Assembly (NCBI RefSeq): GCF_000214665.1
Contig: NC_015572.1
Coordinates: 310,001-374,000, forward strand
DNA from: Methylomonas methanica MC09
GTDB taxonomy: Bacteria > Pseudomonadota > Gammaproteobacteria > Methylococcales > Methylomonadaceae
Reading direction: 5' to 3'
DNA: 64,000 nucleotides
Positions 9,367 to 17,801 of the stretch are shown piece after piece (the first letter of the stretch is position 1; every line of letters starts with the position of its first letter). The translations under genes were made by a program, and so were the position numbers. The notes under the pieces are model-generated. The model made no database searches, was not told where the DNA came from, and worked only from the letters and a program-made list of their open reading frames with translations.

Positions 9367-9620
9367 TGCAGGTCGGGTACTTCCGAGCCGGGTGCGGCCT
9401 GCTGCTTACTGACTTGAGCTTTTTCTTGTTGCAATTGCTTGTTGCCTTCGCCGAACATGACGGCGGCGGCCATGAATAGAATGGCCGCAATCATAACCAC
9501 CGGCAGGCGACCTGGTTTATCCATCCACAACAAGATCCATTTGGGTTTGAACATGCCGACACCCAGCACTATCAGGGAAAGAATAAAGACGTTAAAGGCA
9601 TAATAAATCAGGGTATTCAT
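9363..9620 (-). CDS. Small membrane protein of unknown function
   Basis: The 85-residue product has two hydrophobic helices (about 5-25 and 38-58) separated by a basic loop (FKPKWILLWMDKPGR) and a polar Gln/Lys-rich tail. I do not recognise the family with confidence. It ends within the last four bases of the convergent transglutaminase gene and is divergent from the SPFH gene, sharing about 100 bases of upstream DNA. The coding frame is supported by ATG context and membrane-protein composition. Confidence 0.7.
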   Translation of the reverse strand: MNTLIYYAFNVFILSLIVLGVGMFKPKWILLWMDKPGRLPVVMIAAILFMAAAVMFGEGNKQLQQEKAQVSKQQAAPGSEVPDLH

Positions 9621-9724
9621 GAATTGGGTCCTATAACCAGCAAGTTTAAGAGGGATGCATTATTATTAGTCGCGTGACAGTTTGCAATAAACAATAATTT
9701 CAATTGGAAAATTTAGGAGGCGCT

Positions 9725-10645
9725 ATGGGCGGCTTTGGCTTGTTTGTAACCATGCTGTTTGTATTTGCAGTGTTGTTGGTATTTATGAGTGTCAAGTCTG
9801 TGCCGCAAGGCATGGAGTATACCGTTGAACGCTTCGGTAAATACACCAATACCCTGACCCCGGGCTTGAATATCATTATGCCCATCATCGACCGCATCGG
9901 TCGAAAACTGAATATGATGGAACAGGTGCTGGACGTGCCGTCGCAGGAAGTCATCACCAAGGATAACGCCATGGTGCGAGTCGACGGAGTAGTCTTTTAC
10001 CAAGTCATGGACGCCGCCAAGGCCGCTTACGAGATTACTTATCTGGACATGGCGATCATCAATTTAGTCATGACCAATATCCGTACCGTGATGGGCTCCA
10101 TGGATTTGGACGAATTGCTGTCGCGCCGCGACGAGATTAATGCCCGGCTATTGGGCGTGGTTGACGAGGCTACATCGCCCTGGGGTATCAAGGTCACCCG
10201 CATCGAAATCAAAGATATTGCTCCGCCCAAGGATTTGGTCGATTCAATGGCCCGGCAAATGAAAGCCGAGCGGGAAAAACGCGCGCAAATTCTGGAAGCG
10301 GAAGGCATGCGCCAAGCGGAAATTCTGAAAGCCGAAGGTTTAAAGCAAGGTGCGATTCTGGACGCCGAAGGCCGTAAGGAAGCAGCGTTCCGCGATGCCG
10401 AAGCCAGAGAGCGGCTGGCCGAAGCCGAAGCGCGAGCTACGGCCATGGTTTCCGAGGCCATCGCCAAGGGCGATGTGCAAGCCATCAATTACTTTGTGGC
10501 GCAGAAGTACATCGAATCCTTAAAAGATGTGGCCACTGCCAACAACAGCAAATTGATCTTCATGCCGTTGGAAGCGTCCAGCGTGATTGGTGCATTGGGC
10601 GGTATTGGCGAATTGGCCAAAGAAGCGCTGGCGAAAAAGGGCTGA
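9725..10645 (+). CDS. SPFH/band-7 family membrane protein (stomatin/QmcA-like)
   Basis: I place the start at the ATG at 9725, preceded by a perfect AGGAGG four bases upstream; the frame stays open from a TTG at 9704. The 306-residue protein has an N-terminal membrane anchor, the SPFH core with VPQGMEYTVERFGKYTNTL and a long alanine/glutamate-rich coiled coil with repeats of the form EAEGMRQAEILKAEGLKQ. SPFH proteins form large oligomeric membrane microdomain scaffolds that often modulate proteases. The downstream nfeD-type gene is the usual partner. Confidence 0.93.
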   Translation: MGGFGLFVTMLFVFAVLLVFMSVKSVPQGMEYTVERFGKYTNTLTPGLNIIMPIIDRIGRKLNMMEQVLDVPSQEVITKDNAMVRVDGVVFYQVMDAAKAAYEITYLDMAIINLVMTNIRTVMGSMDLDELLSRRDEINARLLGVVDEATSPWGIKVTRIEIKDIAPPKDLVDSMARQMKAEREKRAQILEAEGMRQAEILKAEGLKQGAILDAEGRKEAAFRDAEARERLAEAEARATAMVSEAIAKGDVQAINYFVAQKYIESLKDVATANNSKLIFMPLEASSVIGALGGIGELAKEALAKKG

Positions 10646-10648
10646 GCC

Positions 10649-11095
10649 ATGAGCGAGCAAGACGTGGTGTTTTGGTATTGGTGGGTGCTGGCGGTGGGTT
10701 TTTTGGCTTTGGAAATTGTCGTAACCGGTTTCTTTTTTCTCTGGTTATCGGTCGCGGCATTCATCGTTGGGGCGGTATTGCTATTAGCGCCGTCCACCAG
10801 CTTTGAAATGCAGCTGTTTTTGTTTTCCGTGCTGGCGGTGTCGTCGCTACTGGGATGGCGAAAATATTCCCGTACTCGCGAAGTCGATCAGACCGATCAT
10901 CCGTTTCTGAATAAGCGCGGTGCCCAGTATGTTGGCAGGACTTTCGAGGTGGTTGCGCCGATCGAAAACGGCCAGGGAAAGATCAAGGTAGGCGATAGCC
11001 TGTGGCTGGTGCGGGGCGAGGATTGCCCTTTAGGCTCGAAAGTGAAAGTGGTGGCGGTAAAGGGGACGGTGTTTGAGGTGGAAGTTTGCCGGTAG
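10649..11095 (+). CDS. NfeD-like membrane protein
   Basis: The 148-residue protein has membrane helices at about 10-75 and a C-terminal OB-fold (about 88-148) with the ending GSKVKVVAVKGTVFEVE typical of short NfeD proteins. NfeD partners the SPFH protein encoded three bases upstream and is thought to anchor or regulate the scaffold. The gene pair is a conserved two-gene operon. Confidence 0.92.
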   Translation: MSEQDVVFWYWWVLAVGFLALEIVVTGFFFLWLSVAAFIVGAVLLLAPSTSFEMQLFLFSVLAVSSLLGWRKYSRTREVDQTDHPFLNKRGAQYVGRTFEVVAPIENGQGKIKVGDSLWLVRGEDCPLGSKVKVVAVKGTVFEVEVCR

Positions 11096-11113
11096 CGGGT
11101 GTCTTAGTTTAAA

Positions 11114-11161
11114 TACGTAAGGTTGGCGCTATTACTAACAGCGTTTCTCTTATATTACGTA
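11114..11161. repeat. Inverted repeat between nfeD and the response regulator gene
   Basis: TACGTAA at 11114-11120 is mirrored by TTACGTA at 11155-11161, with an inner CGCT/AGCG pair at 11127-11130 and 11140-11143. It could be a weak terminator for the nfeD operon or an operator for the downstream two-component genes. No uridine run supports the terminator reading on its own. Confidence 0.3.
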
Positions 11162-11287
11162 GCTATTCTTCGCTGTTTGTTTATCCCGTTATCTTCCAGA
11201 GCGGTCGCTACTTATCGCTCCGATGGCAATGAAGTCGCGGCATTCCTTGTTACAATGTCTTATATCTAAATCACTCGACTAAATATT

Positions 11288-11947
11288 ATGCGATTGTTAT
11301 TGGTAGAAGACGACGCCATTCTGGGAGATGGGCTTAAAGCAGGGTTAACCCTGGAAGGCTATGCTGTGGATTGGTTGACCGATGGGGCGCAAGCCGACGA
11401 GGCATTAAAGCTCAATAACTACGATTTAATTGTATTGGATTTGAACCTGCCGCGGATGGACGGCATGAGCGTGTTAAAGAATTTACGCAAACGCAAGGAC
11501 AGTACGCCGGTTCTGGTATTGACCGCCCGAGACGGGGTGTCGGAGCGGGTGGCCGGTTTGGACAACGGCGCTGACGATTTTGTTTGCAAGCCCTTCGATT
11601 TGACCGAGGTATGCGCAAGGCTGCGCGCACTGGCCCGCCGCAATGAAGGCCATGGCTTACCGGTACTGGAACACAAAGGCGTGCGCATAGATCCGGCCGC
11701 ACACCAAGTGTTTTATAACGATGCGGCGGTGGAATTGTCGCAGAAAGAATACGAGATTTTGAATTATCTGATGACCCATATTGGCCATGTCACCTCGCGC
11801 GCCAGATTGGAAGAAGCGTTATATGCCTGGGGCTCGGAAGTGGAAAGCAATGCCGTTGAGGTGCATATCCATCATTTGCGCAAAAAACTGGACGCCAATC
11901 TAATCCGTACCATACGCGGGGTGGGTTATATCGTCGACGAAAACTAG
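11288..11947 (+). CDS. OmpR/QseB-type response regulator
   Basis: The 219-residue protein has a receiver domain (1-115) with acidic pocket EDD, phospho-acceptor Asp in LIVLDLNLPRMDG and Lys in FVCKPFD. A C-terminal winged-helix DNA-binding domain (about 125-217) ends with EVHIHHLRKKL and IRTIRGVGYIVDE. It is most like the QseB/PmrA/TctD subgroup. The kinase gene follows three bases after the stop codon. The inducing signal and regulon cannot be read from the sequence. Confidence 0.95.
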   Translation: MRLLLVEDDAILGDGLKAGLTLEGYAVDWLTDGAQADEALKLNNYDLIVLDLNLPRMDGMSVLKNLRKRKDSTPVLVLTARDGVSERVAGLDNGADDFVCKPFDLTEVCARLRALARRNEGHGLPVLEHKGVRIDPAAHQVFYNDAAVELSQKEYEILNYLMTHIGHVTSRARLEEALYAWGSEVESNAVEVHIHHLRKKLDANLIRTIRGVGYIVDEN

Positions 11948-11950
11948 GAT

Positions 11951-13360
11951 ATGCGGCTCAAATTTCGTCCCCGTTCGCTGAAAAAACAGCTGCTGTTTTT
12001 TCTATTGTCTTCCTTGTTGCTGGTTTGGGGGGCGACAGTCTACGTCAGCTATCAGCAAACCCGAGACGAAATCACCAAATTGTTCAACGCCGAGTTAGCG
12101 CAATCGGCGCGGGTGGTGCACGCGTTTGTCGAAAATTTATTGCAGCAACGCCGTTTGACCAAGCTATGGGATCAGGATAAATCGCCCGATCTGTTTTACA
12201 TGCCGATTCTTGGACATAAGTATGAACGTAAAATTGCCTTTCAGTTACGTTCGGTTAAGGAGGGTGTGGTGTTGCGCTCGGAAAGCGCACCGGAATTTGC
12301 TTTATCCCTGACCCGTAACGGTTACAGCGAAACCTTGATCAATAACCACGTCTGGCATGTGTTTAGTATCGGTACCGAAAACGGCGATTATGTAATTCAT
12401 GTCGGCCAGCGCGACGATATTCGCCGCGAGTTGATAGAGTCGCTGGCCAATCAGCAGCTGCTGGCCATGTTGCTGGCCTTTCCGGTATTGGGGCTGGTGA
12501 TCTGGCTGATTGTCAGCCGTACTTTACGGCCGGTGGTGCAACTTAAGGAGCAGTTGGCTTCGCGGGAAGTGGGATATTTACAGCCCTTGTCACTCGACAG
12601 ATTGCCCGAGGAAGTGGTTCCCATGGTCCAGCAGATCAACACCTTGTTCGTGCTGCTGGAACAGGCTTTCGCCAACGAGCGGAATTTCACTTCGGATGCG
12701 TCTCATGAACTTAAAACGCCATTGGCTGGGTTGATGACACAGTTACAGGTGGCGCAAAAAACCAAGGATGCCGCCATGCGCGGGCAGGCATTACAAAAGT
12801 GCCAGCAGGCGGTTCTGCGCATGACCCACATGGTGCAGCAATTGTTAACTTTGTCGAGAGTTCAGCATCAAAACGTGCAGCTCGCCAAGCAGTGGGTGAA
12901 TCTCAATCAGGCTATGATAGCCGTGATTGCTGAAATTGAATTTTCCGCGCACGAAAAAAATATCGATATCGAATTGACAGGCGATGACGGTATAGCCATA
13001 CAAGCCAATTCGCAGCTGCTGAATATCTTATTCCGGAATTTAATCGATAACGCTATTAAATATACGCCGGCTGACGGCAAAGTGAGCGTGACTTTGCGGC
13101 GTGATATAAAACAGGTACGGGTATTTATTGAAGATAGCGGTCCCGGCGTTGCGGACGAGGATTATGAGCGGATCATCCAGCGCTTTTATCGTTGTGTGGA
13201 TACCGCCCAGGCTGCTGAAGGCAGTGGACTTGGCTTGTCGATTGTCACGCGCATCATTCGGCTGCATGATGCGGATATTGACTTTTCAAAAGCGCAACTG
13301 GGCGGATTAAAAGTTTCGCTACGATTCGATTTGCCAAAACCAGTCGTCAAAACCAATTAA
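11951..13360 (+). CDS. Sensor histidine kinase (QseC/PmrB-like)
   Basis: The 469-residue kinase has an N-terminal membrane segment (about 12-32), a periplasmic loop (33-160), a second membrane segment (about 165-188) and a linker of HAMP length. It then has the HisKA H-box ASHELKTPLAGL, N-box RNLIDNAIKYTP, and G-boxes EDSGPGVADED and GSGLGLSIVTRI. It would autophosphorylate on His and pass phosphate to the response regulator encoded just upstream. The periplasmic domain resembles the 2CSK_N type, with no obvious metal-binding clusters. It precedes the copper gene set, but a functional link is not shown by sequence. Confidence 0.94.
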   Translation: MRLKFRPRSLKKQLLFFLLSSLLLVWGATVYVSYQQTRDEITKLFNAELAQSARVVHAFVENLLQQRRLTKLWDQDKSPDLFYMPILGHKYERKIAFQLRSVKEGVVLRSESAPEFALSLTRNGYSETLINNHVWHVFSIGTENGDYVIHVGQRDDIRRELIESLANQQLLAMLLAFPVLGLVIWLIVSRTLRPVVQLKEQLASREVGYLQPLSLDRLPEEVVPMVQQINTLFVLLEQAFANERNFTSDASHELKTPLAGLMTQLQVAQKTKDAAMRGQALQKCQQAVLRMTHMVQQLLTLSRVQHQNVQLAKQWVNLNQAMIAVIAEIEFSAHEKNIDIELTGDDGIAIQANSQLLNILFRNLIDNAIKYTPADGKVSVTLRRDIKQVRVFIEDSGPGVADEDYERIIQRFYRCVDTAQAAEGSGLGLSIVTRIIRLHDADIDFSKAQLGGLKVSLRFDLPKPVVKTN

Positions 13361-13419
13361 AATGCAGTTCATGGATTCGTTATGATGTAATCAGGGGATG
13401 TTTTTTGAATGGTTCTTAA

Positions 13420-14658
13420 ATGACTGATTTAAAGTTGCGGAAAGTGCATAAGTTTTTGTTGGTTTTGCTGGTTTTGACCCTGTCCGCTTGCGGTCGGTCG
13501 CTCAACAGACAAAATAGCCTAAGTCCGGTCGAGGAAGTTGCTTTTGTAAGTCCTTTAACGCAGCAGTTTGCTGGACGGAATTTGCTCAGCTTTGATGTCT
13601 ACGCCGCGGATGGCACTTTGCATGCTTTGGTTGCGGTAGAAACGGCTAAGCCTAAACAGCCTTATATAGGTTATTTAAATTCCGGTGACGGCGGACTGAA
13701 CTGGTCTAGTCCGGTTGATGTCGGGCAATATGCGGCGGGAACCGTGGAGTCTGGGGCCGGTAATGACGTGCAGATTGCAGCTTACGGAACAACGCTGATA
13801 GCCATTTGGCAGCTTACCGGAGAGATTCCTGGGATGGGGCCTTTGCAGGTAGTTTATTCGCAAGATGGAGGGCAATCCTGGTTGCCGGGGACGAATCCCA
13901 CCGGTAGTACAGTGGATCAGTCCCATCCGGATCTGGTGGCGGATCAAGCAGGTCGATTCCATTTAGTATGGTTGGATGACCGCGACGAAAACGGTTATCA
14001 GGGGCTGAGATATGCCCGCAGTTCCAGTCTGGGTCGGCAGTGGGAGCTGGCGCAAACCATCGACGACTCGACGTGTTCCTGTTGCTGGAATCGCTTGTCG
14101 CTGGGGTTGGAGGGAGAGCTGAATGCGCTATATCGGGATATGGAGCCGCGCGATATGGCGCTGGCGAGGTCTTCCGACGCAGGAAAAACCTGGCGGCGTA
14201 TCAGTACAGTCGGCGAATTTAACTGGATATTCGACGGTTGTCCACACAACGGCGGTGCCTTGGTCTTGGGCGGAGCGGGAACCTGGCATGGTTTGGTTTG
14301 GACAGGTGCCGAAAATAAAGCCGGGCTGTATTATGTGCGGTCCGCGGATAACGGGAACAGTTGGTCGAAACCCCAAGCCATGGGCAAAGAAAGCTTGGCC
14401 TTCCATAGCGATATTGCGGTAATTGGAGAAGAGCATTTACTGGCTATCTGGGATGCCATGGGGCCGGACGGGTCTGTAGTTATGATCAGCGAATCCTTCG
14501 ATCAAGGCATTAATTGGTCAAGCGCTCGACAGATTTCCGCGCAGGGCAATTCAGCGACGTTTCCTCGGGTGGTTAAGGTGTCATCCGGCGCGTTGGCAAT
14601 GTGGATTGAGCAAAAACCGGGTGAGGCCAAGCAGTGGGTAGCCGCGTTACTAAAATAA
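13420..14658 (+). CDS. Sialidase/BNR-repeat lipoprotein with CxCC and GCPHNG motifs
   Basis: The 412-residue protein has a lipoprotein signal with lipobox LSAC (Cys at about 24) and a beta-propeller-like body with repeated Asp-box signatures such as SGDGGLNWSS, SQDGGQSWLP, SSDAGKTWRR and SADNGNSWSK. A conserved cysteine cluster DSTCSCCWNRL lies mid-protein and a GCPHNGG loop about 65 residues later, which is not needed for a sialidase. I see no clear catalytic sialidase residues. The likely site is the outer membrane or periplasm. It heads a same-strand run with copC, a two-cysteine membrane protein and a HupE/UreJ-type gene (22-31-base and 10-base gaps), so a metal-related role is a fair inference. 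Confidence 0.8.
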   Translation: MTDLKLRKVHKFLLVLLVLTLSACGRSLNRQNSLSPVEEVAFVSPLTQQFAGRNLLSFDVYAADGTLHALVAVETAKPKQPYIGYLNSGDGGLNWSSPVDVGQYAAGTVESGAGNDVQIAAYGTTLIAIWQLTGEIPGMGPLQVVYSQDGGQSWLPGTNPTGSTVDQSHPDLVADQAGRFHLVWLDDRDENGYQGLRYARSSSLGRQWELAQTIDDSTCSCCWNRLSLGLEGELNALYRDMEPRDMALARSSDAGKTWRRISTVGEFNWIFDGCPHNGGALVLGGAGTWHGLVWTGAENKAGLYYVRSADNGNSWSKPQAMGKESLAFHSDIAVIGEEHLLAIWDAMGPDGSVVMISESFDQGINWSSARQISAQGNSATFPRVVKVSSGALAMWIEQKPGEAKQWVAALLK

Positions 14659-14680
14659 TTTTAATCATTAAGAGATTGCC

Positions 14681-15052
14681 ATGCCTAAATTAACAACACG
14701 ACTTAAACCTATACTCTTGTTTGCCATGCTGTTAGCTCCGGTTGCGGCCTCGGCGCATGCGATTTTGGTTAAATCGCAACCGGCCAAAGACGAGGAGGTA
14801 ACCGAAGCGCCTAAGCAGATCGATTTATGGTTCAACGATCCGGTCAGAAGTGAATACAAGGCTTTGGCGGTGATCGATAGCGACGGCAAACGGGTTGATA
14901 ATCGGGATGTTGAGCAAGACTTGCTGGATGGCTCGCATATCCATGCCACTGTGGAAGCGCTGCAGCCTGGTACGTATACCATACGCTATCGGGTGGTTTC
15001 TCAAGATACTCATATCGTCACCGGCAAATTTCAATTTACCGTAAAACCTTAA
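14681..15052 (+). CDS. copC: CopC-family periplasmic copper-binding protein
   Basis: The 123-residue precursor has a signal peptide ending ASA, so the mature protein starts with His (HAILVKSQPA), the N-terminal histidine that forms the Cu(II) site in CopC. The downstream SQDTHIVTGKFQF segment supplies the usual Asp and His ligands. The fold is a small cupredoxin-like beta barrel. Methionine-rich Cu(I) loops of pseudomonad CopC are absent, as in many methanotroph CopC proteins. CopC is often encoded near pmo operons and is thought to help copper homeostasis. No fused or adjacent copD is visible. Confidence 0.93.
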   Translation: MPKLTTRLKPILLFAMLLAPVAASAHAILVKSQPAKDEEVTEAPKQIDLWFNDPVRSEYKALAVIDSDGKRVDNRDVEQDLLDGSHIHATVEALQPGTYTIRYRVVSQDTHIVTGKFQFTVKP

Positions 15053-15083
15053 TTACAGTCTTGCTCTCAATTGCCACACATTC

Positions 15084-15743
15084 ATGAATATTCAGCGTCT
15101 ATTTACTTTCTTGGTACCCGTGATAATGATGGGTTTTTTGTTGCTGACTGGCTGCGAGCAGCTTGGTTTCGGCGCCAAACAGTCCAATGCGTTGGGAAAC
15201 AGGCCCGATCTGGATTGTATTATTGCCAACGATTTTTATGCAGTGCATTTCAGCGCTTATCTGCAGCCGAGTAAAGAAGAGTTGAGTCCCGAAAATAAAG
15301 CCGCGTTTGTGCCCTTCTGTCAGAAAATTCCACGAGCGGGCAAAATGTTTTTTACTGCTGACTTAATTGATCGGGATATTCGGGCAACACCTATCGGTAT
15401 TAAGCTGGTGGAAGTGGAAAAAACCGGTGAAAAAGCGCCGGAAGATATTCGTGAAATACGTACCATTGTTGAAATTCCAGCAAAACTGTATCCGCGTGGG
15501 GCGGTAGAGGCGCAAGCCGATGTGGATAAAAACGGCGACTATGTGCTGTATTTTTTGATCGGTGATGCCGTCGAGGAAGATGACCGGTTTCGGGTACCTT
15601 TAGAGGTGGGAGTTGATCCTGATGATAACGCCTTGGTTTGGGTTGCCGGTATTGCAGTAGTTCTGGCTATTATGTTTGGCGTGGGTTTTTTACTGTATTT
15701 ATATAAATTCAAACCGCAAAAGAATGACGATATACAGGGCTAA
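15084..15743 (+). CDS. Membrane-anchored periplasmic protein with two conserved-looking cysteines (possibly PmoD-like)
   Basis: The 219-residue protein has an N-terminal signal/anchor with lipobox-like LTGC (Cys24), a periplasmic domain of about 150 residues and a C-terminal membrane helix (about 186-208) with a short charged tail. Besides Cys24, the only cysteines are Cys45 and Cys79, 34 residues apart, with Met88 close by. PmoD proteins of methanotrophs are periplasmic, anchored by a C-terminal helix, and form a CuA-like site from cysteines and a methionine, and their genes occur with copC. The match in layout and context is suggestive, but I cannot verify homology. It might instead be an unrelated methanotroph lipoprotein. 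Confidence 0.7.
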   Translation: MNIQRLFTFLVPVIMMGFLLLTGCEQLGFGAKQSNALGNRPDLDCIIANDFYAVHFSAYLQPSKEELSPENKAAFVPFCQKIPRAGKMFFTADLIDRDIRATPIGIKLVEVEKTGEKAPEDIREIRTIVEIPAKLYPRGAVEAQADVDKNGDYVLYFLIGDAVEEDDRFRVPLEVGVDPDDNALVWVAGIAVVLAIMFGVGFLLYLYKFKPQKNDDIQG

Positions 15744-15753
15744 AGGATTATCG

Positions 15754-16851
15754 ATGGATGCCGGTGGCAAAGTTGTGCGCGGTTTTATTTTTATGTTGTT
15801 GCTGTTGTTTTCAATCGGCAGCAGGGCTCACCCTCCCGGGTTGAGCTCGATTTATCTGCAGGTCGAGCCGCACGATATTGCTGCGCGCATGACCTTTGCG
15901 TTGCAAGATATTGAAGCATTTGCCCCCATGGATAGCGACTTGGATGCCGAAGTGTCGGACGCCGAGCGCGATGCGGCCAAGCCGAGCATCGCCAAGCTGC
16001 TATCGGGACAGCTCAAGTTATCGTTGGATGGGCAGGCGATATTGCCCATTGAGCCAGGCAAGGTTGGTTTTGATGAGCAAAATAATGCTCACGTGGATTT
16101 TCATTTTGATTTGCCGGAAGGAGGGGGGCGGCAATTAAGATTGAAGTCGCAATTTCTGGTTTTGTTGCCTGAAGGGCATCAGCAGCAACTTACGGTCAAA
16201 AATGCAGATCACCAGGTCATTGCGGAGGCCATGCTCAGCCGTGAACACGATGAGTTGGCGCTGGATTTACAAAGCACCCGGTTGCCGTCTGCATTTGCCA
16301 CGTTTGTGGATTTTTTTAAACTGGGTGTAGAGCATATTGTAACCGGCTATGATCATCTGTTGTTTTTGTTCGGTTTACTCATGGTGACGCATAGTTTTTG
16401 GCCCGCCATTAAAATCATCACCTTTTTTACCATTGCTCATTCCATTACATTGGCTTTGGCCGGTTTGAATGTAATTGAGTTGCCCAGTAGTTTTGTGGAG
16501 CCGTTCATAGCTGCGACCATTGTGTATGTGGGCGTGGAAAATATTATCCGCGGCGATCATCCCAGGGGGCGTCATTGGCTAACCTTCGGGTTTGGATTGA
16601 TACACGGTTTTGGCTTTGCCAGCGTTCTGAGGGAAATGGAAATCGGTAACGCGGATTTTGGAATATTGCTGCCGCTGTTATCGTTTAATCTTGGAATTGA
16701 AGTCGGCCAAATTGCGGTTGCATCCTTAGTGTTGCCGTTGATTTGGGCGCTAAACAATCGAGTAGAGACTGCGTGGAAATTTTTGACAGCGTGTTCCGGT
16801 GCCATCAGTTTGATGGGGGCATATTGGCTGATTGAGCGCACTCTGCTTTAG
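15754..16851 (+). CDS. HupE/UreJ-family membrane protein
   Basis: I place the start at ATG 15754 (AAAGGA upstream); the frame is open further upstream into the preceding gene. The 365-residue protein has a signal peptide ending SRAHPPG, a soluble domain of about 165 residues, then six or seven membrane helices. Conserved histidine motifs of HupE/UreJ_2 are seen: GVEHIVTGYDHLLFL, TIAHSITLAL and GLIHGFGFASV. The family is linked to nickel, cobalt or copper handling. Co-localisation with copC suggests a copper-related role, which is inference. Confidence 0.88.
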   Translation: MDAGGKVVRGFIFMLLLLFSIGSRAHPPGLSSIYLQVEPHDIAARMTFALQDIEAFAPMDSDLDAEVSDAERDAAKPSIAKLLSGQLKLSLDGQAILPIEPGKVGFDEQNNAHVDFHFDLPEGGGRQLRLKSQFLVLLPEGHQQQLTVKNADHQVIAEAMLSREHDELALDLQSTRLPSAFATFVDFFKLGVEHIVTGYDHLLFLFGLLMVTHSFWPAIKIITFFTIAHSITLALAGLNVIELPSSFVEPFIAATIVYVGVENIIRGDHPRGRHWLTFGFGLIHGFGFASVLREMEIGNADFGILLPLLSFNLGIEVGQIAVASLVLPLIWALNNRVETAWKFLTACSGAISLMGAYWLIERTLL

Positions 16852-16974
16852 GGTGCGATTAAAGTCAATGCCATGCCATGCTGGCTCGGTCGTTTAGTGT
16901 AATTACGCATACAAGCCGCTCAGGCATATAAATCGGTGGCGGTAGTAAAAGGTGTGGACTCATTTCGGAGGGGG

Positions 16975-17047
16975 CTTACACATGAAGCGGTGTAAGCACG
17001 TAACGTCATGTGCTACTGCTTTTGAGAGGCTAAGAATCAAAAGCAGT
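16975..17047. terminator. Cluster of hairpins between convergent genes
   Basis: The space between the HupE/UreJ-type gene and the convergent small gene holds a 7-bp stem (CTTACAC 16975-16981 with GTGTAAG 16990-16996) and a perfect 11-bp stem (ACTGCTTTTGA 17015-17025 with TCAAAAGCAGT 17037-17047). There is no long T run. It probably ends transcription or protects mRNA 3' ends. The rest of the 222-base gap shows no gene. Confidence 0.45.
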
Positions 17048-17073
17048 GTAACGCTCGGGTCTTTTGCGCAGGA

Positions 17074-17514
17074 TTAAAGGTCGGGCAATCCTGTTAATCC
17101 TTCAACCGACCAATTCTCTATATTGCTGGCCCCGGACAAGTCGTCTCCGTTTTCATATTGAATACGGCAGACGTACTGATAGGCGGTATTCGGAGTGTCT
17201 TTGGTAGCGATTTCAACGGTTGCGTTAATAATGTATTCGTAATTTCCAATACTCCAGGCATTCGTTGGTTGGCTTGCAAAAGCTGCGGTGGTTTCCGCCG
17301 AGTCGAATTGGCTGTTTATATGGCTGTTGCAATGAGAGAAAGCAAGAGCTGTCATATCATTTGAAATAGGCATTGGGTCGGCGCTGTCTTTGCTGTCGAC
17401 TAAAAATAAATCCGATGCAGCTATGTCGTACATAAGGGGCAGAAGAAACTTGATTTGAAGTGCGAGCAAGATAGCTAAGCAGGCAACAAAAAGGATGATT
17501 TTTTTTTTGTTCAT
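17074..17514 (-). CDS. Hypothetical membrane-anchored or secreted protein
   Basis: The start is taken at ATG 17514, which begins a basic MNKKK stretch followed by a strong hydrophobic helix (about 5-28). This gives 146 residues; upstream in-frame codons look non-coding. The body is polar, with two cysteines (in AFSHCNSHIN and YQYVCRIQYENG) that could form a disulfide in the periplasm. I do not recognise the family. It is transcribed away from pmoC, so the 287 bases between them carry the pmoC promoter on one strand and this gene's promoter on the other. Confidence 0.6.
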   Translation of the reverse strand: MNKKKIILFVACLAILLALQIKFLLPLMYDIAASDLFLVDSKDSADPMPISNDMTALAFSHCNSHINSQFDSAETTAAFASQPTNAWSIGNYEYIINATVEIATKDTPNTAYQYVCRIQYENGDDLSGASNIENWSVEGLTGLPDL

Positions 17515-17653
17515 GGCAATTTGGTGTGTGGTGTTGTTGTAATTGGGAAGAGCAATCTCCGCAAGGATTCTAGCAAAAAACAATGGCTGGCGTTAAGTGA
17601 TTGCCTTTAGGCAGCGAGGGGCGTGAAAAAGGATAAAAAACCGGAATATGGTA

Positions 17654-17681
17654 TTGACAAGGAATACCGAGATGGTAGACT
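17654..17681 (+). promoter_or_regulatory. Sigma70-like promoter of pmoCAB
   Basis: A perfect -35 hexamer TTGACA (17654-17659) is followed after 16 bases by TAGACT (17676-17681), which matches four of six -10 positions. This would give an untranslated leader of about 115 bases before the pmoC ATG at 17802. The leader ends in a strong AGGAGGT ribosome-binding site. Gammaproteobacterial pmo operons are known to be expressed from sigma70-type promoters. I see no sigma54 GG-N10-GC element in a sensible position here. Confidence 0.6.
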
Positions 17682-17801
17682 GCAAGGCACTCTAAGGGAG
17701 GTGAGTGGCTTATTCGATAGTGAATAAGTTTTTAATATAGGGAAAAACAAAGAACTCCCGGTTAAGTGCCGGGGATTTAGATAATCTTTTAGGAGGTAGA
17801 A

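Noticed and set aside
17584-17801. Sigma54 promoter for pmoCAB
   Set aside because: Sigma54 control is known for soluble methane monooxygenase operons; here no GG-N10-GC site is well placed, and a good TTGACA/TAGACT pair is.
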